DNA from: CAYXTW01 sp964452645
GTDB taxonomy: Bacteria > Zixibacteria > MSB-5A5 > GN15 > PGXB01
NCBI GenBank assembly: GCA_964452645.1
Contig: CAYVMO010000009.1
Coordinates: 1 to 64,000 of the forward strand
Reading direction: 5' to 3'
Length of the DNA: 64,000 bases
Shown here: positions 1-9,185 of the stretch, one piece after another
How positions within the stretch are numbered: position 1 is the stretch's first letter
Layout of the letters: each line of letters starts with the position of its first letter
Position numbers and translations under genes: made by a program
The notes under the pieces: model-generated
What the model was told of the DNA's origin: nothing
Database searches by the model: none
Seen by the model: only the letters and a program-made list of their open reading frames with translations

Positions 1-73
1 TCAGCCACAAGATACTCTCTTAACAAACCCTGTCAACTAATGGGGAGCAGTATATATTAATGAAATATTATTT

Positions 74-817
74 TTGATTAAATTATGCGAAAAAAAAGGA
101 TTATATTTTCCGTCGGGATATATCTTGAATGAAATATTCAATCAAGCAGGAGATATATTGAAAAAAGATTATGCAAATGAAGTAAATGAATATATTCGTC
201 TATTAAAAATTCAGAAAGATGAGTATTTTAAAATTAAGAAAAATGTGATAAAGGGTTTTTATTCGATAAAAAGGACGCGTGAATTGAGCAGGAATAATAA
301 ATTCATTATTATAAAATATCTGTTGGCGCATTATGATATTGCTAATAATAGGCTTTCTGATACGAGTTTATTAGGTGATATAAAATCAATCGAAAAAGAA
401 ATAGAATTGGAACAATTTGAAAGCTCTTTGTCTAATACTAATATTTCCAAAAAGCCCAAAATAGGTGATTATACAAAGTTGGATGGTTATGAATTTGAGT
501 TATGGCTTAGTGATCTATTTCATCGATTAAAATATGATGTAAATGTCACACCCAAATCTGGAGACCAAGGCGCGGATTTGATCTTGAAAAAAGACAGCAT
601 TAGGTACGTCGTACAAGCAAAAAAGTATTCCGGGGCTGTTTCTAATTCGGCAATTCAAGAGGTTGTAGCTTCAAAGGGATATTATCAAGCTGATAGGGCA
701 ATTGTTGTTACAACAGGTACATTTACCGAAAGCGCAAAACAACTTGCAGCCGCCAATCAAGTCGATTTATGGGATTCAGAGAAATTGGATACTATAATTC
801 GCGGTATTAATGGGTGA
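74..817 (+). CDS. Mrr-type restriction endonuclease-like protein
   Basis: The C-terminal ~110 residues look like an Mrr_cat nuclease domain: a conserved 'DGYEFE' entry helix, then D164-Q-G-A-D168 and Q181-A-K183, the PD-(D/E)xK active-site pattern of enzymes that cut modified or foreign DNA. The N-terminal ~140 residues are lysine-rich, mostly helical and unassigned. The only in-frame start is TTG at 74 with no clear ribosome binding site. An ATG at 60 sits one frame away and would join this frame if the T-run at 71-75 had one more T, so the N-terminus may be frameshifted. The gene is clearly more AT-rich than the T6SS genes after it, which suggests horizontal transfer. No methylase or specificity subunit is adjacent. 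The family is fairly sure; the target is unknown. Confidence 0.75.
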   Translation: MIKLCEKKGLYFPSGYILNEIFNQAGDILKKDYANEVNEYIRLLKIQKDEYFKIKKNVIKGFYSIKRTRELSRNNKFIIIKYLLAHYDIANNRLSDTSLLGDIKSIEKEIELEQFESSLSNTNISKKPKIGDYTKLDGYEFELWLSDLFHRLKYDVNVTPKSGDQGADLILKKDSIRYVVQAKKYSGAVSNSAIQEVVASKGYYQADRAIVVTTGTFTESAKQLAAANQVDLWDSEKLDTIIRGING

Positions 818-891
818 TTTGCGGTTGGTGTACGTCCCCATGCACCAACGCAGCGCGAATTACTAAAATCGCAAGGGTCACCACCGCAGCG

Positions 892-1551
892 TTAATTTTG
901 TTTAAAATCGCCGAATCGAATTCTATATGTTTGAAACTTGACCATACGGAGAGTATCGCGTCTAGAAAAATATGCTCCCACAATAAGGATCAGAAGTATT
1001 ATTCCAATTACAAAGCACCATTCTAATGTAAGACATATGTTTAAAAAATATATTGCTATATATGATAGCAGAATGGCAATTGCTGAGCTCGAAGATATAA
1101 TAAATGCCGTATACGACCTCATTATAAACTCATGAAGCCCCTTACTATAATTATATAGAATGCCGTGGTCTAGTGTATTGTTTACATCCCTCTTTACGTC
1201 ATTTGGCGTTGTAACCTCGCCTGTCCAAGAGGTCTTTGACCGATAATCTCGTTTTAGCTTCGTGCCTAAGATTGGCCAAACTCTGTCTAAATCTTTCTCG
1301 TCCATGTCGGTCTCCATGCACTTGCCGAACAACGGGAAAAGGACTCGTAACGTCAATATTGTTAGGCTTGAGATTAAAAAGCCTAAAGGAAGCGCGGATA
1401 GAGCCAGAAAGGCTGCAATTCCTGCAATCTCTCCCATTTTTTGATCACTAATCCATTCTATTCTTCCCGTAGAAAAAATCTTGGCAAGTATAATGGATGC
1501 ATAGAAGAAGAATGGTGGTATTAGGAGGCGTATTTGACGCATAGGATCCAT
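892..1551 (-). CDS. Hypothetical multi-pass membrane protein
   Basis: This 219-residue protein has about four hydrophobic segments: one near residues 8-25, one near 42-72, and a pair near 145-195. A soluble, charged, acidic loop of roughly 70 residues lies in the middle. The ATG at 1551 has an AAAGGAG ribosome binding site seven bases upstream, so the start is well supported. I do not recognise the family. It lies in the AT-rich accessory patch beside the Mrr-like nuclease, convergent with it, and may have arrived with it. Confidence 0.6.
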   Translation of the reverse strand: MDPMRQIRLLIPPFFFYASIILAKIFSTGRIEWISDQKMGEIAGIAAFLALSALPLGFLISSLTILTLRVLFPLFGKCMETDMDEKDLDRVWPILGTKLKRDYRSKTSWTGEVTTPNDVKRDVNNTLDHGILYNYSKGLHEFIMRSYTAFIISSSSAIAILLSYIAIYFLNICLTLEWCFVIGIILLILIVGAYFSRRDTLRMVKFQTYRIRFGDFKQN

Positions 1552-1614
1552 GAGATGCTCCTTTAACCTATAATTTTACTGTTCGAAAATTAATCTTATT
1601 TGTAATGTTATATC

Positions 1615-1809
1615 TTATTTCCTTAACTTTTCCCCGCAATCCGGGCAGAATTTATAGCCGTTGGTTTTTCTTAATGTGTGGTGTTTGAAACACTCTTTAT
1701 CAGGTCTCGCCTTGGGATTAACAACCGCGCCGCATTCCTGACAATGTTTAAACGGCGCCGGCTGCATGCTTTCTTTATGGTAAATTCCCGGGCATTTGGA
1801 ATCATTCAT
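1615..1809 (-). CDS. Small zinc-ribbon protein
   Basis: A 64-residue protein with a CxxCG pair (Cys-Gln-Glu-Cys-Gly) around residues 23-27 and a second pair (Cys-Pro-Asp-Cys-Gly) near residue 55. Two further Cys (6 and about 40) and several His lie between them. Four Cys in two knuckles fit a single zinc ribbon. The ATG at 1809 is preceded by AAGGAAA. No enzymatic domain fits in this length; a nucleic-acid or protein-binding role is possible but not shown. Confidence 0.6.
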   Translation of the reverse strand: MNDSKCPGIYHKESMQPAPFKHCQECGAVVNPKARPDKECFKHHTLRKTNGYKFCPDCGEKLRK

Positions 1810-1933
1810 TTTATTTTCCTTCCGATTACGGTTTGGCCATCTATTATATTCTAACTGACATTTTTATCATGGTCAATTTAAAAAACCACTTAGGAAGCGA
1901 ATAAAAAACCGGCCTCCGCGGCCAAACAAATTA

Positions 1934-1963
1934 TTGACTTGTGTTTAATCCGCGTATTATATT
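1934..1963 (+). promoter_or_regulatory. Candidate sigma-70-type promoter for the T6SS cargo module
   Basis: TTGACT at 1934-1939 and TATATT at 1958-1963 are separated by 18 bases and lie about 40 bases before the PAAR gene start at 2001. An AAGGAT sequence near 1983 could serve as a distant ribosome binding site. Called by eye only. Confidence 0.4.
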
Positions 1964-2000
1964 CTATAATTAATATAAAAATAAGGATTATGGCAAAATT

Positions 2001-3056
2001 ATGGGTCAACCGGCAGCCAGAGTCGGCGATCAAACAGCGCATGGTGGAGTAATTACCGGGCCCGGTGTGCCTTTGGTTCTTATTGGGGGTATGCCCGCCT
2101 GTGTTATGGGCGATATGCATGTTTGCCCGGCAGTAAATCCGGGGACCCCGCCCCCGCCCCATGTCGGCGGCAATATCGTGGCCACCTGTGCTTCGGTTTT
2201 AATCGGCGGCAAACCGGCTGCCCGTATGGGCGATACGGCCGTTTGTTCCGGGCCGCCCTCCAGCATCGTGGCCGGCTGTCCGACCGTTCTGATAGGTGAC
2301 GGCGGAGCGGGCGGCGGTGGCGGCTCCGGCGGCGGGGCCAAAGAATCAGCCAGCGCCGCGGCGGCGGAGTTAGCCGAAAATCATTATCTCGATGTCAAAT
2401 TCGTCGATAAGGCCGGCAAACCGATTACCGGCGTTCAATATAACGTCAAGGCGCCGGATGGCGAGAAATCTCAGGCCCCGCTTACCGGCAAAATCAAAAA
2501 GACCGGGGTCAAAGAAGGCAATCACGAGATTACTCTCAAAGCGATTGTGAATTCTCAATGGTCAACCGACAAAGCGGCTGTCGGCGATAAAGTCAAACTA
2601 AAATGTGAGACCACCGGAATCGAATCGGGCAAGGAAGCTAAGCTGGAGATTTTTATTAAGGACAACAACTTTGCCGATCATCTGCTGCATACGATAATTT
2701 CGAAAGTGGATGGCGGAAAAGTCGAAGAAGAATGGGAGCTGGAAATAAATGAGGAACTGATTGATGATCAGGATTCCAAAGAACAGAAAGGCGGGTATTC
2801 GTCGCCGTCGTTCTTCTTTAAAGTAACCTCCGATGGTGTGAATTCCCGCTCCGGAATTTTGACCTATAAAGATTATATCGAGCTTGAATATAAAGATGAA
2901 GATGGAAATCCGATAGGTGGCGTCGATTACAAATTAATTTTGCCGAACGGTGTGATAAAGAAAGGAACCCTGGATAATAATGGCTATGCCAAAGTGGAGA
3001 ATATTCCGCCAGGGAATGTGGAAGTTATTTATGGCAAAGGTGAGAGCCTGTCTTAA
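2001..3056 (+). CDS. PAAR-domain T6SS spike-tip protein with Ig/TTR-like extensions
   Basis: Residues 1 to about 98 are a PAAR domain: repeated 'P(A)ARxGD' and 'VLIGG' turns with His and Cys positions suited to the tip zinc ion. This domain sharpens the VgrG spike of a type VI secretion system. A Gly-rich linker (about 100-112) follows, then a transthyretin-like segment (about 129-170), an Ig-like beta segment (about 180-275) and a final TTR-like domain (about 285-347) ending in an 'IPPGNVEV' motif. TTR-like extensions on PAAR proteins are known and thought to dock cargo. The Ig plus TTR part recurs in the protein at 8222-9145, and the TTR part at the start of the LysM protein at 9186. It is first in the cargo gene cluster. 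PAAR assignment is strong; the docking role is inferred. Confidence 0.9.
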   Translation: MGQPAARVGDQTAHGGVITGPGVPLVLIGGMPACVMGDMHVCPAVNPGTPPPPHVGGNIVATCASVLIGGKPAARMGDTAVCSGPPSSIVAGCPTVLIGDGGAGGGGGSGGGAKESASAAAAELAENHYLDVKFVDKAGKPITGVQYNVKAPDGEKSQAPLTGKIKKTGVKEGNHEITLKAIVNSQWSTDKAAVGDKVKLKCETTGIESGKEAKLEIFIKDNNFADHLLHTIISKVDGGKVEEEWELEINEELIDDQDSKEQKGGYSSPSFFFKVTSDGVNSRSGILTYKDYIELEYKDEDGNPIGGVDYKLILPNGVIKKGTLDNNGYAKVENIPPGNVEVIYGKGESLS

Positions 3057-3079
3057 TGCTGTAGGACCTGATTGGAAAT

Positions 3080-6000
3080 ATGACTAAAGCAGTTACTAAT
3101 GCAAAGTTCGAAGCCGCATCCAAGCGAGCCAAAATAGATGTCCTGGTTTTTCACAAGGATCTTTTCTGCCCCGAAAGCCCGATTCTGATGCCGGCCCGCC
3201 ATGCGGGTGAAGACGGTTCGGTTAATGTCGGTGCGGTTAAATGGTATTACCTGCGGCTGATGGAGGGAATACTGACTTTGGCGGCTGCTTTTAAGCAGTA
3301 TGAATTCGACGACCGCAAGCGAATGATACTTGTCGGGCGGGCGAGCAGCGGAGGAGATGCGGGCAAAAAGACGAAGCTATCCGAAGAACGTGTTAAAAGC
3401 GTTTTATATCTGCTCATTTCGGGCAAAAGAAAAGAGTGGGCCAAAATTTCCGAAAAGTACCAGAAGACCCGTGAAATAAAGCGTCTGCTAAAGTATTACC
3501 ATATTACCCGAGGCTGGGATTGTAATCCGGGTGATAATATCGATGACAATTGGAATGATAATACTTATGCCGTCTCCGAAAAATTTTTCAAGAAATACAA
3601 TGAAAAGCATGTGCCTAAAATATCAAACGACGATTTCAAGAAAACGAAGAAGGAGAAAAAATGGCTTCGGAACGTCTGGGAAGCGGTTTACAATTTATAC
3701 ATTGAGGATTTGCGCAAAACGCTTAAGCTAAAACCGGCCGTTAATCTCGATTTATATCGCATGAATCGTCTCCAGTTCATAAATGATAAGAAAAAATATG
3801 TTGCCTGCGGGGGTTCCTTCCCGTTATCGGATGATGAGAAGAATAAAAGCAAATATAATTTAAAGGATGAGCGCCGCGTTGAAATCCTCTTTTTCTATAA
3901 TAAAGATCTGCGCTATACGAAGCGCCGCGGCAAATCACCTCTGCCTCCCAAAATAACGTGCCCCGCCGGAAATAAATTTCATACCGAAAACGAATGCCCG
4001 ATCTGGCATAAAAATCATTTTATTGCCACGCTATTGAATCCGGGCGAGGAATGCGAGACGGTAGCATATCATCTTGTTTTTGGTTATCGCGATCGAGTAC
4101 GAACCGGCGATAGATATCAAAAGCGCGTGCCGGATGGATTGGGTATTAAAGCATACCATTATCAAGATCCCGGTCATGTTCGCATAGAGATTATTACTCG
4201 CGTGCAATACCATGACGGCGTTTATACCGTCAAAGTAAAAGACGACACTGCCCGCTGGAATATTTATTTCGAATTTGAGGCCAAAGATCCCGCTGATGCC
4301 ACCAAAAGACTATGGATTTACACCAAAGACAAAAGATCTGAACCGAAAATGGTCAAAAAAACCGATGCCCAGGTTGCCGCCGAAACCTTAACGGAGCAAC
4401 TTAAATATTATGACTTACCTCTGAAATGGTCGTCTCAGAATTATTGGACAAGATACAAAAATGACGCCGGGCAATGGAAGGGCGATCGTTTCCAGGTCGT
4501 TTTGAAGGAAAAGAAAAAACTAAAACCGTGGGGCGACAAACTGTCGAAAGTCAATAAATATCTTCTATTTTCGCTCGACGATATTGTTCTGGTCGATTCT
4601 GATATGAATCAGAATATAAATAATGCCGCCGGCAATAAGCCCCAGGATTTGGACGACTCCGGTAATAAAGTGGACCTGGATGCAAAATCGCGCCTGACTC
4701 TGTTTTATCTTGACAGAGCCAAGAAATATCAACTCGTGATTTACAAACCGCGCACAGCCGATAATCCTTATTTCAGCAAAATTAATTTTACGCAGAATAA
4801 GAACCTGATAATCGATACTTATCGCGATGAAAGACTTATCATATTTTGCAACGGATTTTACAACATTACCAATAAACGAACAGTTAATACCCCGGCTTCC
4901 AGATTTAAATTCAGTCAGGATCATATTCTCGGCGCTCGTGCGGCCGTTCTCAATGATGCCGATGTATATAAATCGAAGGAGATACATGTGACGCTTGGCA
5001 CGGGTGCCGTCCCGGCAGCCATGAGCGGTTATGTACATCAAAACTGTGGCAATTATGAACTGCATTATCTGCATAAATGCGGTCAGCATGGAGGCAAACC
5101 GATTTCGTATTTGATTGTCTACTGGAATTGCCGTTTTAAAAAACATGCTACCATCACGAATCCGCAATTTACAGCCGCCCGTCCTCAATGGGAAAAGGTC
5201 GGTATGACTAATTCCATGACTCGAACCAATCGCCCTTACGAGTTGGAGAAGAAAAGCGGCCCCGAGGATATTGTTATACGGCTTTATCATTTCTATGAAG
5301 CCAAGCTGGACGGATTCGGGGGAAAGGAAAAGTGCAAAGTTAATCTCTGGAGCAGCGACGCCGACCAGATGGGACCGACCAGCGCCGAATTTTATCACAT
5401 CTTGTCCCATTCAGATCGTGGTGGTTATTACGGCTCCGATGCGTATAAAGATGTCGATGGCAAAACGTATAAGCCGTTAATGGATCATCACGAAATGGGT
5501 CATGCCACCGGATTGTTCGATGATTATATGTATAGTCTCACTCATGGGGGTCACACATACAGCGTACCTGCTTTCTCGAACCCATACACCGCTCCCGGAG
5601 GTCCCTACTCTACCGATTGGATTGCCTGCATGTATAATTGCCGGGTACCACGAATGCGCGATCACTGGCATTTCGTAAAATGGATCAATGATGAGTCTAA
5701 CGGCCTTTTACAACCATTCTTGAGAAATTCGAAGTATAAAATGGTTTATCGGTATAAAAGTGCCGGTGCGAATAAGAAGGTCGAACTCGATCTGTATAGC
5801 AACGCCGGGTATCAGGACACCTGTGTCGCTTTTAAAAGCGAGGATGATTTTAATATCGGCGGCGGGACGGGCAAATCCGACGTATATCTGTATCAATTGG
5901 GCGGCGGCGAAACATCAATAACCTTGGATCCTTTTCCCAATCCGAATCATGTTCTGAATCCCCGAGTGGTTTTCAACGGTATCTTGGCTGTGCGTACAAA

Positions 6001-6466
6001 AGTGGCTCTGAAATTTAAGGACACCGCCGGGCATGTCTGGGATAATCCACGCCGGAATAGCTGGATGCAGACTAACATCGAAACGCCGATTAAAGATTTG
6101 AGGTTTTACGTCGATGGCCCGGCCGGAAATGATTTCAGGCGAACAATTATTGTCTTCGTTCCGCATTTTGACATATATACCGGGGCCCATGGCCCGGCTG
6201 ATTCGCATTTTGATATCGAAGTAACTTATAAATGGAAACCGGCCGACGGCGCCGGGGCGCACGGGCATCGGTTCCATAAAACCGCTCCCGCTTCGAAAAA
6301 ACTTGAAGTAGATAACGACGTCGATAATACAAAAATTATTAGATATATGTTCGGGAAAACTGCCGCCACCGCCATGGTCGCGGCCGACTTTAACACGCTG
6401 GCGCGATGGATTGAAGGGCAGCTTGGTGCCGCCGCCAATTCATTCGGCGTCAGGACCTTAACATAA
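3080..6466 (+). CDS. Giant zinc-metallopeptidase, candidate T6SS effector
   Basis: This 1128-residue protein has no signal peptide, as expected for a T6SS cargo. Residues about 55-125 resemble an OmpA-like fold, with a 'KLSEERVKSV' helix after a VGRASSGG turn. The middle third is unassigned. The catalytic motif is H804-E-M-G-H808-A-T-G-L-F-D814-D815, a zincin signature in which the third ligand of the HExxHxxGxxH metzincin pattern is replaced by Asp, as in the M64 type. Residues 830-1128 are beta-rich. It follows the PAAR gene by 23 bases and precedes a lipoprotein gene that could protect the producer. Peptidase class is well supported by the motif; secretion and target (periplasmic protein or surface glycoprotein) are inferred. 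Confidence 0.75.
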   Translation: MTKAVTNAKFEAASKRAKIDVLVFHKDLFCPESPILMPARHAGEDGSVNVGAVKWYYLRLMEGILTLAAAFKQYEFDDRKRMILVGRASSGGDAGKKTKLSEERVKSVLYLLISGKRKEWAKISEKYQKTREIKRLLKYYHITRGWDCNPGDNIDDNWNDNTYAVSEKFFKKYNEKHVPKISNDDFKKTKKEKKWLRNVWEAVYNLYIEDLRKTLKLKPAVNLDLYRMNRLQFINDKKKYVACGGSFPLSDDEKNKSKYNLKDERRVEILFFYNKDLRYTKRRGKSPLPPKITCPAGNKFHTENECPIWHKNHFIATLLNPGEECETVAYHLVFGYRDRVRTGDRYQKRVPDGLGIKAYHYQDPGHVRIEIITRVQYHDGVYTVKVKDDTARWNIYFEFEAKDPADATKRLWIYTKDKRSEPKMVKKTDAQVAAETLTEQLKYYDLPLKWSSQNYWTRYKNDAGQWKGDRFQVVLKEKKKLKPWGDKLSKVNKYLLFSLDDIVLVDSDMNQNINNAAGNKPQDLDDSGNKVDLDAKSRLTLFYLDRAKKYQLVIYKPRTADNPYFSKINFTQNKNLIIDTYRDERLIIFCNGFYNITNKRTVNTPASRFKFSQDHILGARAAVLNDADVYKSKEIHVTLGTGAVPAAMSGYVHQNCGNYELHYLHKCGQHGGKPISYLIVYWNCRFKKHATITNPQFTAARPQWEKVGMTNSMTRTNRPYELEKKSGPEDIVIRLYHFYEAKLDGFGGKEKCKVNLWSSDADQMGPTSAEFYHILSHSDRGGYYGSDAYKDVDGKTYKPLMDHHEMGHATGLFDDYMYSLTHGGHTYSVPAFSNPYTAPGGPYSTDWIACMYNCRVPRMRDHWHFVKWINDESNGLLQPFLRNSKYKMVYRYKSAGANKKVELDLYSNAGYQDTCVAFKSEDDFNIGGGTGKSDVYLYQLGGGETSITLDPFPNPNHVLNPRVVFNGILAVRTKVALKFKDTAGHVWDNPRRNSWMQTNIETPIKDLRFYVDGPAGNDFRRTIIVFVPHFDIYTGAHGPADSHFDIEVTYKWKPADGAGAHGHRFHKTAPASKKLEVDNDVDNTKIIRYMFGKTAATAMVAADFNTLARWIEGQLGAAANSFGVRTLT

Positions 6467-6492
6467 TGACTGATCTTTCGGGATAACAGGGA

Positions 6493-7716
6493 ATGCGCCG
6501 TATATGTTTACTTCTTTCGCTCGTCGTATCACTGGCCGTAAGTTGCGGCGGGGGAGAGACGAACAAAAGCGAAGGGTCAGGCCCCGGAAAGGAAAATAAA
6601 ATCATGGAAACCAGCCTTTATCCGGTTATATATGCCGACCGTCGGAGGTCTTCGTATCTTGACGTTTCGTCTCACGCCAGAGGCGTCATCGGCTGGAATA
6701 AGCAACTTAACGATGACACAACCTCTCATTTTAATCCTAAAGCCATACTCATGACCGACAAACATATGGTAATCTATTCCAATGATAAAATTCTGACCTT
6801 GAGTATCGACGGAAAAAAACTTTGGGAAAAGGAATTCTGGCCGGGCTCGCCGATATCGATTTTTGGCGACCGGGTGTATTTTCGGAAACCGGATCAAATT
6901 AATGAATTGGGCGCTATGTTTCTGGTTGGCGGCTCGATAGAAAAAAAGATGATTATCCTTAACTCGACGGAATCCTCGTACCCCTTTTATATTGAACCGC
7001 TCGCCGATGATTTTTTGGCGGTAGCATTTGACAGGATCGGTCGGAGCCAGGGACCTTCGCGTATGGTCGTATATGGAAAACCGTATGAAGAGTCTGAATA
7101 TGCCTGGGTTAGTGAAATAGAAGGTCCTCCGGCGTTATTGCCGATTCATATTCCGGAGCTTGAGAAATTGGTGATTTTTTCCAGAACTGAAATAATTGTC
7201 TTTAATTCTCGGGTCGACAGCGATGATGGCGAAATTTACAATCGTTTTGACAATCCGGTCGACGAAATCAACGCCTGTTCGGCCGATAGCGAAGGTATCC
7301 TGTACTTATTATCTCCAGATGATGATAAACTGACTCTACAGGCTGTTTCTATCGACGGAGAAGCTAAATGGACATGGTCGGTACCGATGCCCGGAGCGAA
7401 TTTGCCGGAATCGCGACCGCCCATTTTGGGGCTTGAAAACAGAATCCATGTTCTGACCGATGACACCGTTTATACTGTTAAAGACGGTAAGCTGTTATGG
7501 AAACTGGGCGGCTACGGGCAGGCTGTGGACTGCGGGACGGCGCTATCAGACGGTACTCTGTTGATTGCCGCCGGGAATCAGCTTTATCGTCTGGCGGACA
7601 ATGGAGAGGTAATGTTCCGTGTTACATTAGATAAACAGATTACGGCGCCGCCGGTGGTTGATACCGATGGCAATATTTATGTGGTTTCGCCAAATGCTGT
7701 AACTCAGATAAAATGA
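6493..7716 (+). CDS. Beta-propeller (PQQ-like) lipoprotein, possible immunity protein
   Basis: The N-terminus is a lipoprotein signal peptide with lipobox L-A-V-S-C18 followed by a Gly-rich tether; Gly at +2 and +3 does not mark inner-membrane retention. The 407-residue body repeats short beta motifs typical of PQQ-like propellers, such as 'SIDGKKLWEKEF', 'KDGKLLWKLGG' and 'DTDGNIYVV' near the C-terminus. It lies 26 bases after the metallopeptidase and 62 before the Eag-like adaptor, so it is inside the cargo operon. Effector genes are usually followed by an immunity gene, and an envelope lipoprotein would be well placed to block a periplasmic protease. That role is inference only; a structural or assembly role is also possible. 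Confidence 0.7.
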   Translation: MRRICLLLSLVVSLAVSCGGGETNKSEGSGPGKENKIMETSLYPVIYADRRRSSYLDVSSHARGVIGWNKQLNDDTTSHFNPKAILMTDKHMVIYSNDKILTLSIDGKKLWEKEFWPGSPISIFGDRVYFRKPDQINELGAMFLVGGSIEKKMIILNSTESSYPFYIEPLADDFLAVAFDRIGRSQGPSRMVVYGKPYEESEYAWVSEIEGPPALLPIHIPELEKLVIFSRTEIIVFNSRVDSDDGEIYNRFDNPVDEINACSADSEGILYLLSPDDDKLTLQAVSIDGEAKWTWSVPMPGANLPESRPPILGLENRIHVLTDDTVYTVKDGKLLWKLGGYGQAVDCGTALSDGTLLIAAGNQLYRLADNGEVMFRVTLDKQITAPPVVDTDGNIYVVSPNAVTQIK

Positions 7717-7778
7717 TATGTGATTTGTTTTATAAATGAGATTGCGGAATGTAAGGTTTGGCTGAAAGGCGGCAATTT

Positions 7779-8219
7779 ATGAATAAAGCCGGAAAACAAA
7801 TTTATCTCGACCTTCCCGATGGCTGGGAAGATAAAACGATTTATACCTACATGGGACCCGATGACAGCGGCGTTCAGCATATCCTGACTCTGGTCGTCGA
7901 TGAAAACGTCGATAGTATGAATGTATCCGAATTCGCCGCTCAGCGCATCGATGTTATCAAAGACTCGATGGCTTCGATCACCGTTCTCAAAGACGAACTG
8001 AAAGAACTCCCGAGCGGCCGCACGGTCCATGAGTTTGTTTATAAGTGGGTCCCGGCGGATAAAGTCATTTTTCAAAAATTCGTTTATTTATTGATAAATG
8101 ACGTCGGTTATACGTTCTCCTGTAATTTTTCCAAGAAAACAATCAAAACCATCGGTCTTCAGGTGGATGGGATAATCGATTCATTCAATCCCGAGAGAAT
8201 CGAGGAAGAAACCGAGTAA
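7779..8219 (+). CDS. DcrB/DUF1795-like T6SS adaptor (Eag-type chaperone)
   Basis: A 146-residue alpha/beta protein resembling the DUF1795/DcrB fold: an early 'LPDGWEDKTIYTY' strand, a central 'ILTLVVDENV' strand and a C-terminal 'GLQVDGIIDSF' helix. T6SS members (EagR/EagT) chaperone the N-termini of PAAR-associated effectors before loading. An in-frame TTG lies at 7758, but the ATG at 7779 has AAAGGCGG six bases upstream and is the better start. Here it sits between a lipoprotein and an Ig/TTR carrier rather than next to a membrane-spanning Rhs effector, which is unusual. Family assignment is moderate. Confidence 0.7.
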   Translation: MNKAGKQIYLDLPDGWEDKTIYTYMGPDDSGVQHILTLVVDENVDSMNVSEFAAQRIDVIKDSMASITVLKDELKELPSGRTVHEFVYKWVPADKVIFQKFVYLLINDVGYTFSCNFSKKTIKTIGLQVDGIIDSFNPERIEEETE

Positions 8220-8221
8220 CA

Positions 8222-9145
8222 ATGGATCAGAAGTTTTCCAAAGGGACCGACACCGAGCACGAAATTAAGCTCGATTCCAAGCTTATCTATGCCGCCTGGC
8301 GTGCCGGTACCGCTTATGGCGGCCAGGCGACGCCATTAGAAGTACTGACTTCGTTTGTTGGCAACGGCGCCAAGATAAAAATCGAGGGTAAAAGCGAAAA
8401 TGGTAAAAAGCTGGGAAAGGTAAGCAGTACCATCAAGAATAATAAATTTATCGGCGAGCTTGATATCCCCGAGGATATCGAAAACGGCGATTATGTCTTC
8501 TTTAAGGTTAGTCTGCCTGACAACAGTCTTGATGGAGAATCGAATCATATCCCGGCCAAACCGCCGATCAAAGTGACCAATATGAAATGGAGCGCCGATG
8601 AAGCTCGCCGCGGCGACACTCTGACCCTATCCGCTGATATTGAGGGAGTCGATGAAGGGACCGAGGCCAAAATAATTATTTATGAGTACGATAGTGATAA
8701 TATTCATGATGTCATCACCGAATTTCCGGCAGTCGTTGAACAAAAGAAAATCGAAGTCCAATGGGAATATGAATATCACGAAGATACCGACGAAATCCCG
8801 ACCGACGAAGAGTTAAAAAAATACGGCGGCAGCTACAACCCTCCCGAGTACTTTTTTACTATCATCATTGGCGCCGAAGAATTCGGCACGGAACAGGAAT
8901 CCGGAATTCTGGGATTCAAGGATTGGATCGAGATTAATCTTAAAGATGAAAACGGAGAAATCATTCCTAATGAGGAATATATTCTTATCTTGTCGGATGG
9001 AAAGGAAAAACGCGGTAGCTTGGATGAAATCGGATATGCAAAGGAAACTGGCATTCCACCGGGCAGGATAAAGATAGAATTTCCAAATCTGAAGGATCAA
9101 CAGGAATCAAACAACCAGTCGCAGAGTCAGGAAAACCAAGTATGA
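8222..9145 (+). CDS. Ig/TTR-like spike-associated carrier protein
   Basis: This 307-residue protein has no signal peptide. Residues about 15-115 form an Ig-like beta domain. About 118-235 match the middle region of the PAAR protein (the 'DEARRGDTLTLSADIEG' segment parallels 'DKAAVGDKVKLKCETTG'). About 235-290 form a TTR-like domain with 'LDEIGYAKETGIPPG', parallel to the PAAR C-terminus. The C-terminal tail is rich in Gln, Ser and Asn. It starts two bases after the adaptor stop with GAGGAAG upstream, so translation is probably coupled. It looks like the PAAR extension as a free protein and may bridge the spike and a cargo. No enzymatic motif is visible. Confidence 0.65.
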   Translation: MDQKFSKGTDTEHEIKLDSKLIYAAWRAGTAYGGQATPLEVLTSFVGNGAKIKIEGKSENGKKLGKVSSTIKNNKFIGELDIPEDIENGDYVFFKVSLPDNSLDGESNHIPAKPPIKVTNMKWSADEARRGDTLTLSADIEGVDEGTEAKIIIYEYDSDNIHDVITEFPAVVEQKKIEVQWEYEYHEDTDEIPTDEELKKYGGSYNPPEYFFTIIIGAEEFGTEQESGILGFKDWIEINLKDENGEIIPNEEYILILSDGKEKRGSLDEIGYAKETGIPPGRIKIEFPNLKDQQESNNQSQSQENQV

Positions 9146-9185
9146 AAGCGCGTTTAATTCAGGTATTGTTGCGGAGATAAATTTC

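Noticed and set aside
4565..5410. Long minus-strand open frame of 281 codons inside the metallopeptidase gene
   Set aside because: It is antiparallel to a gene with a clear catalytic motif and has no ribosome binding site or recognisable domain.
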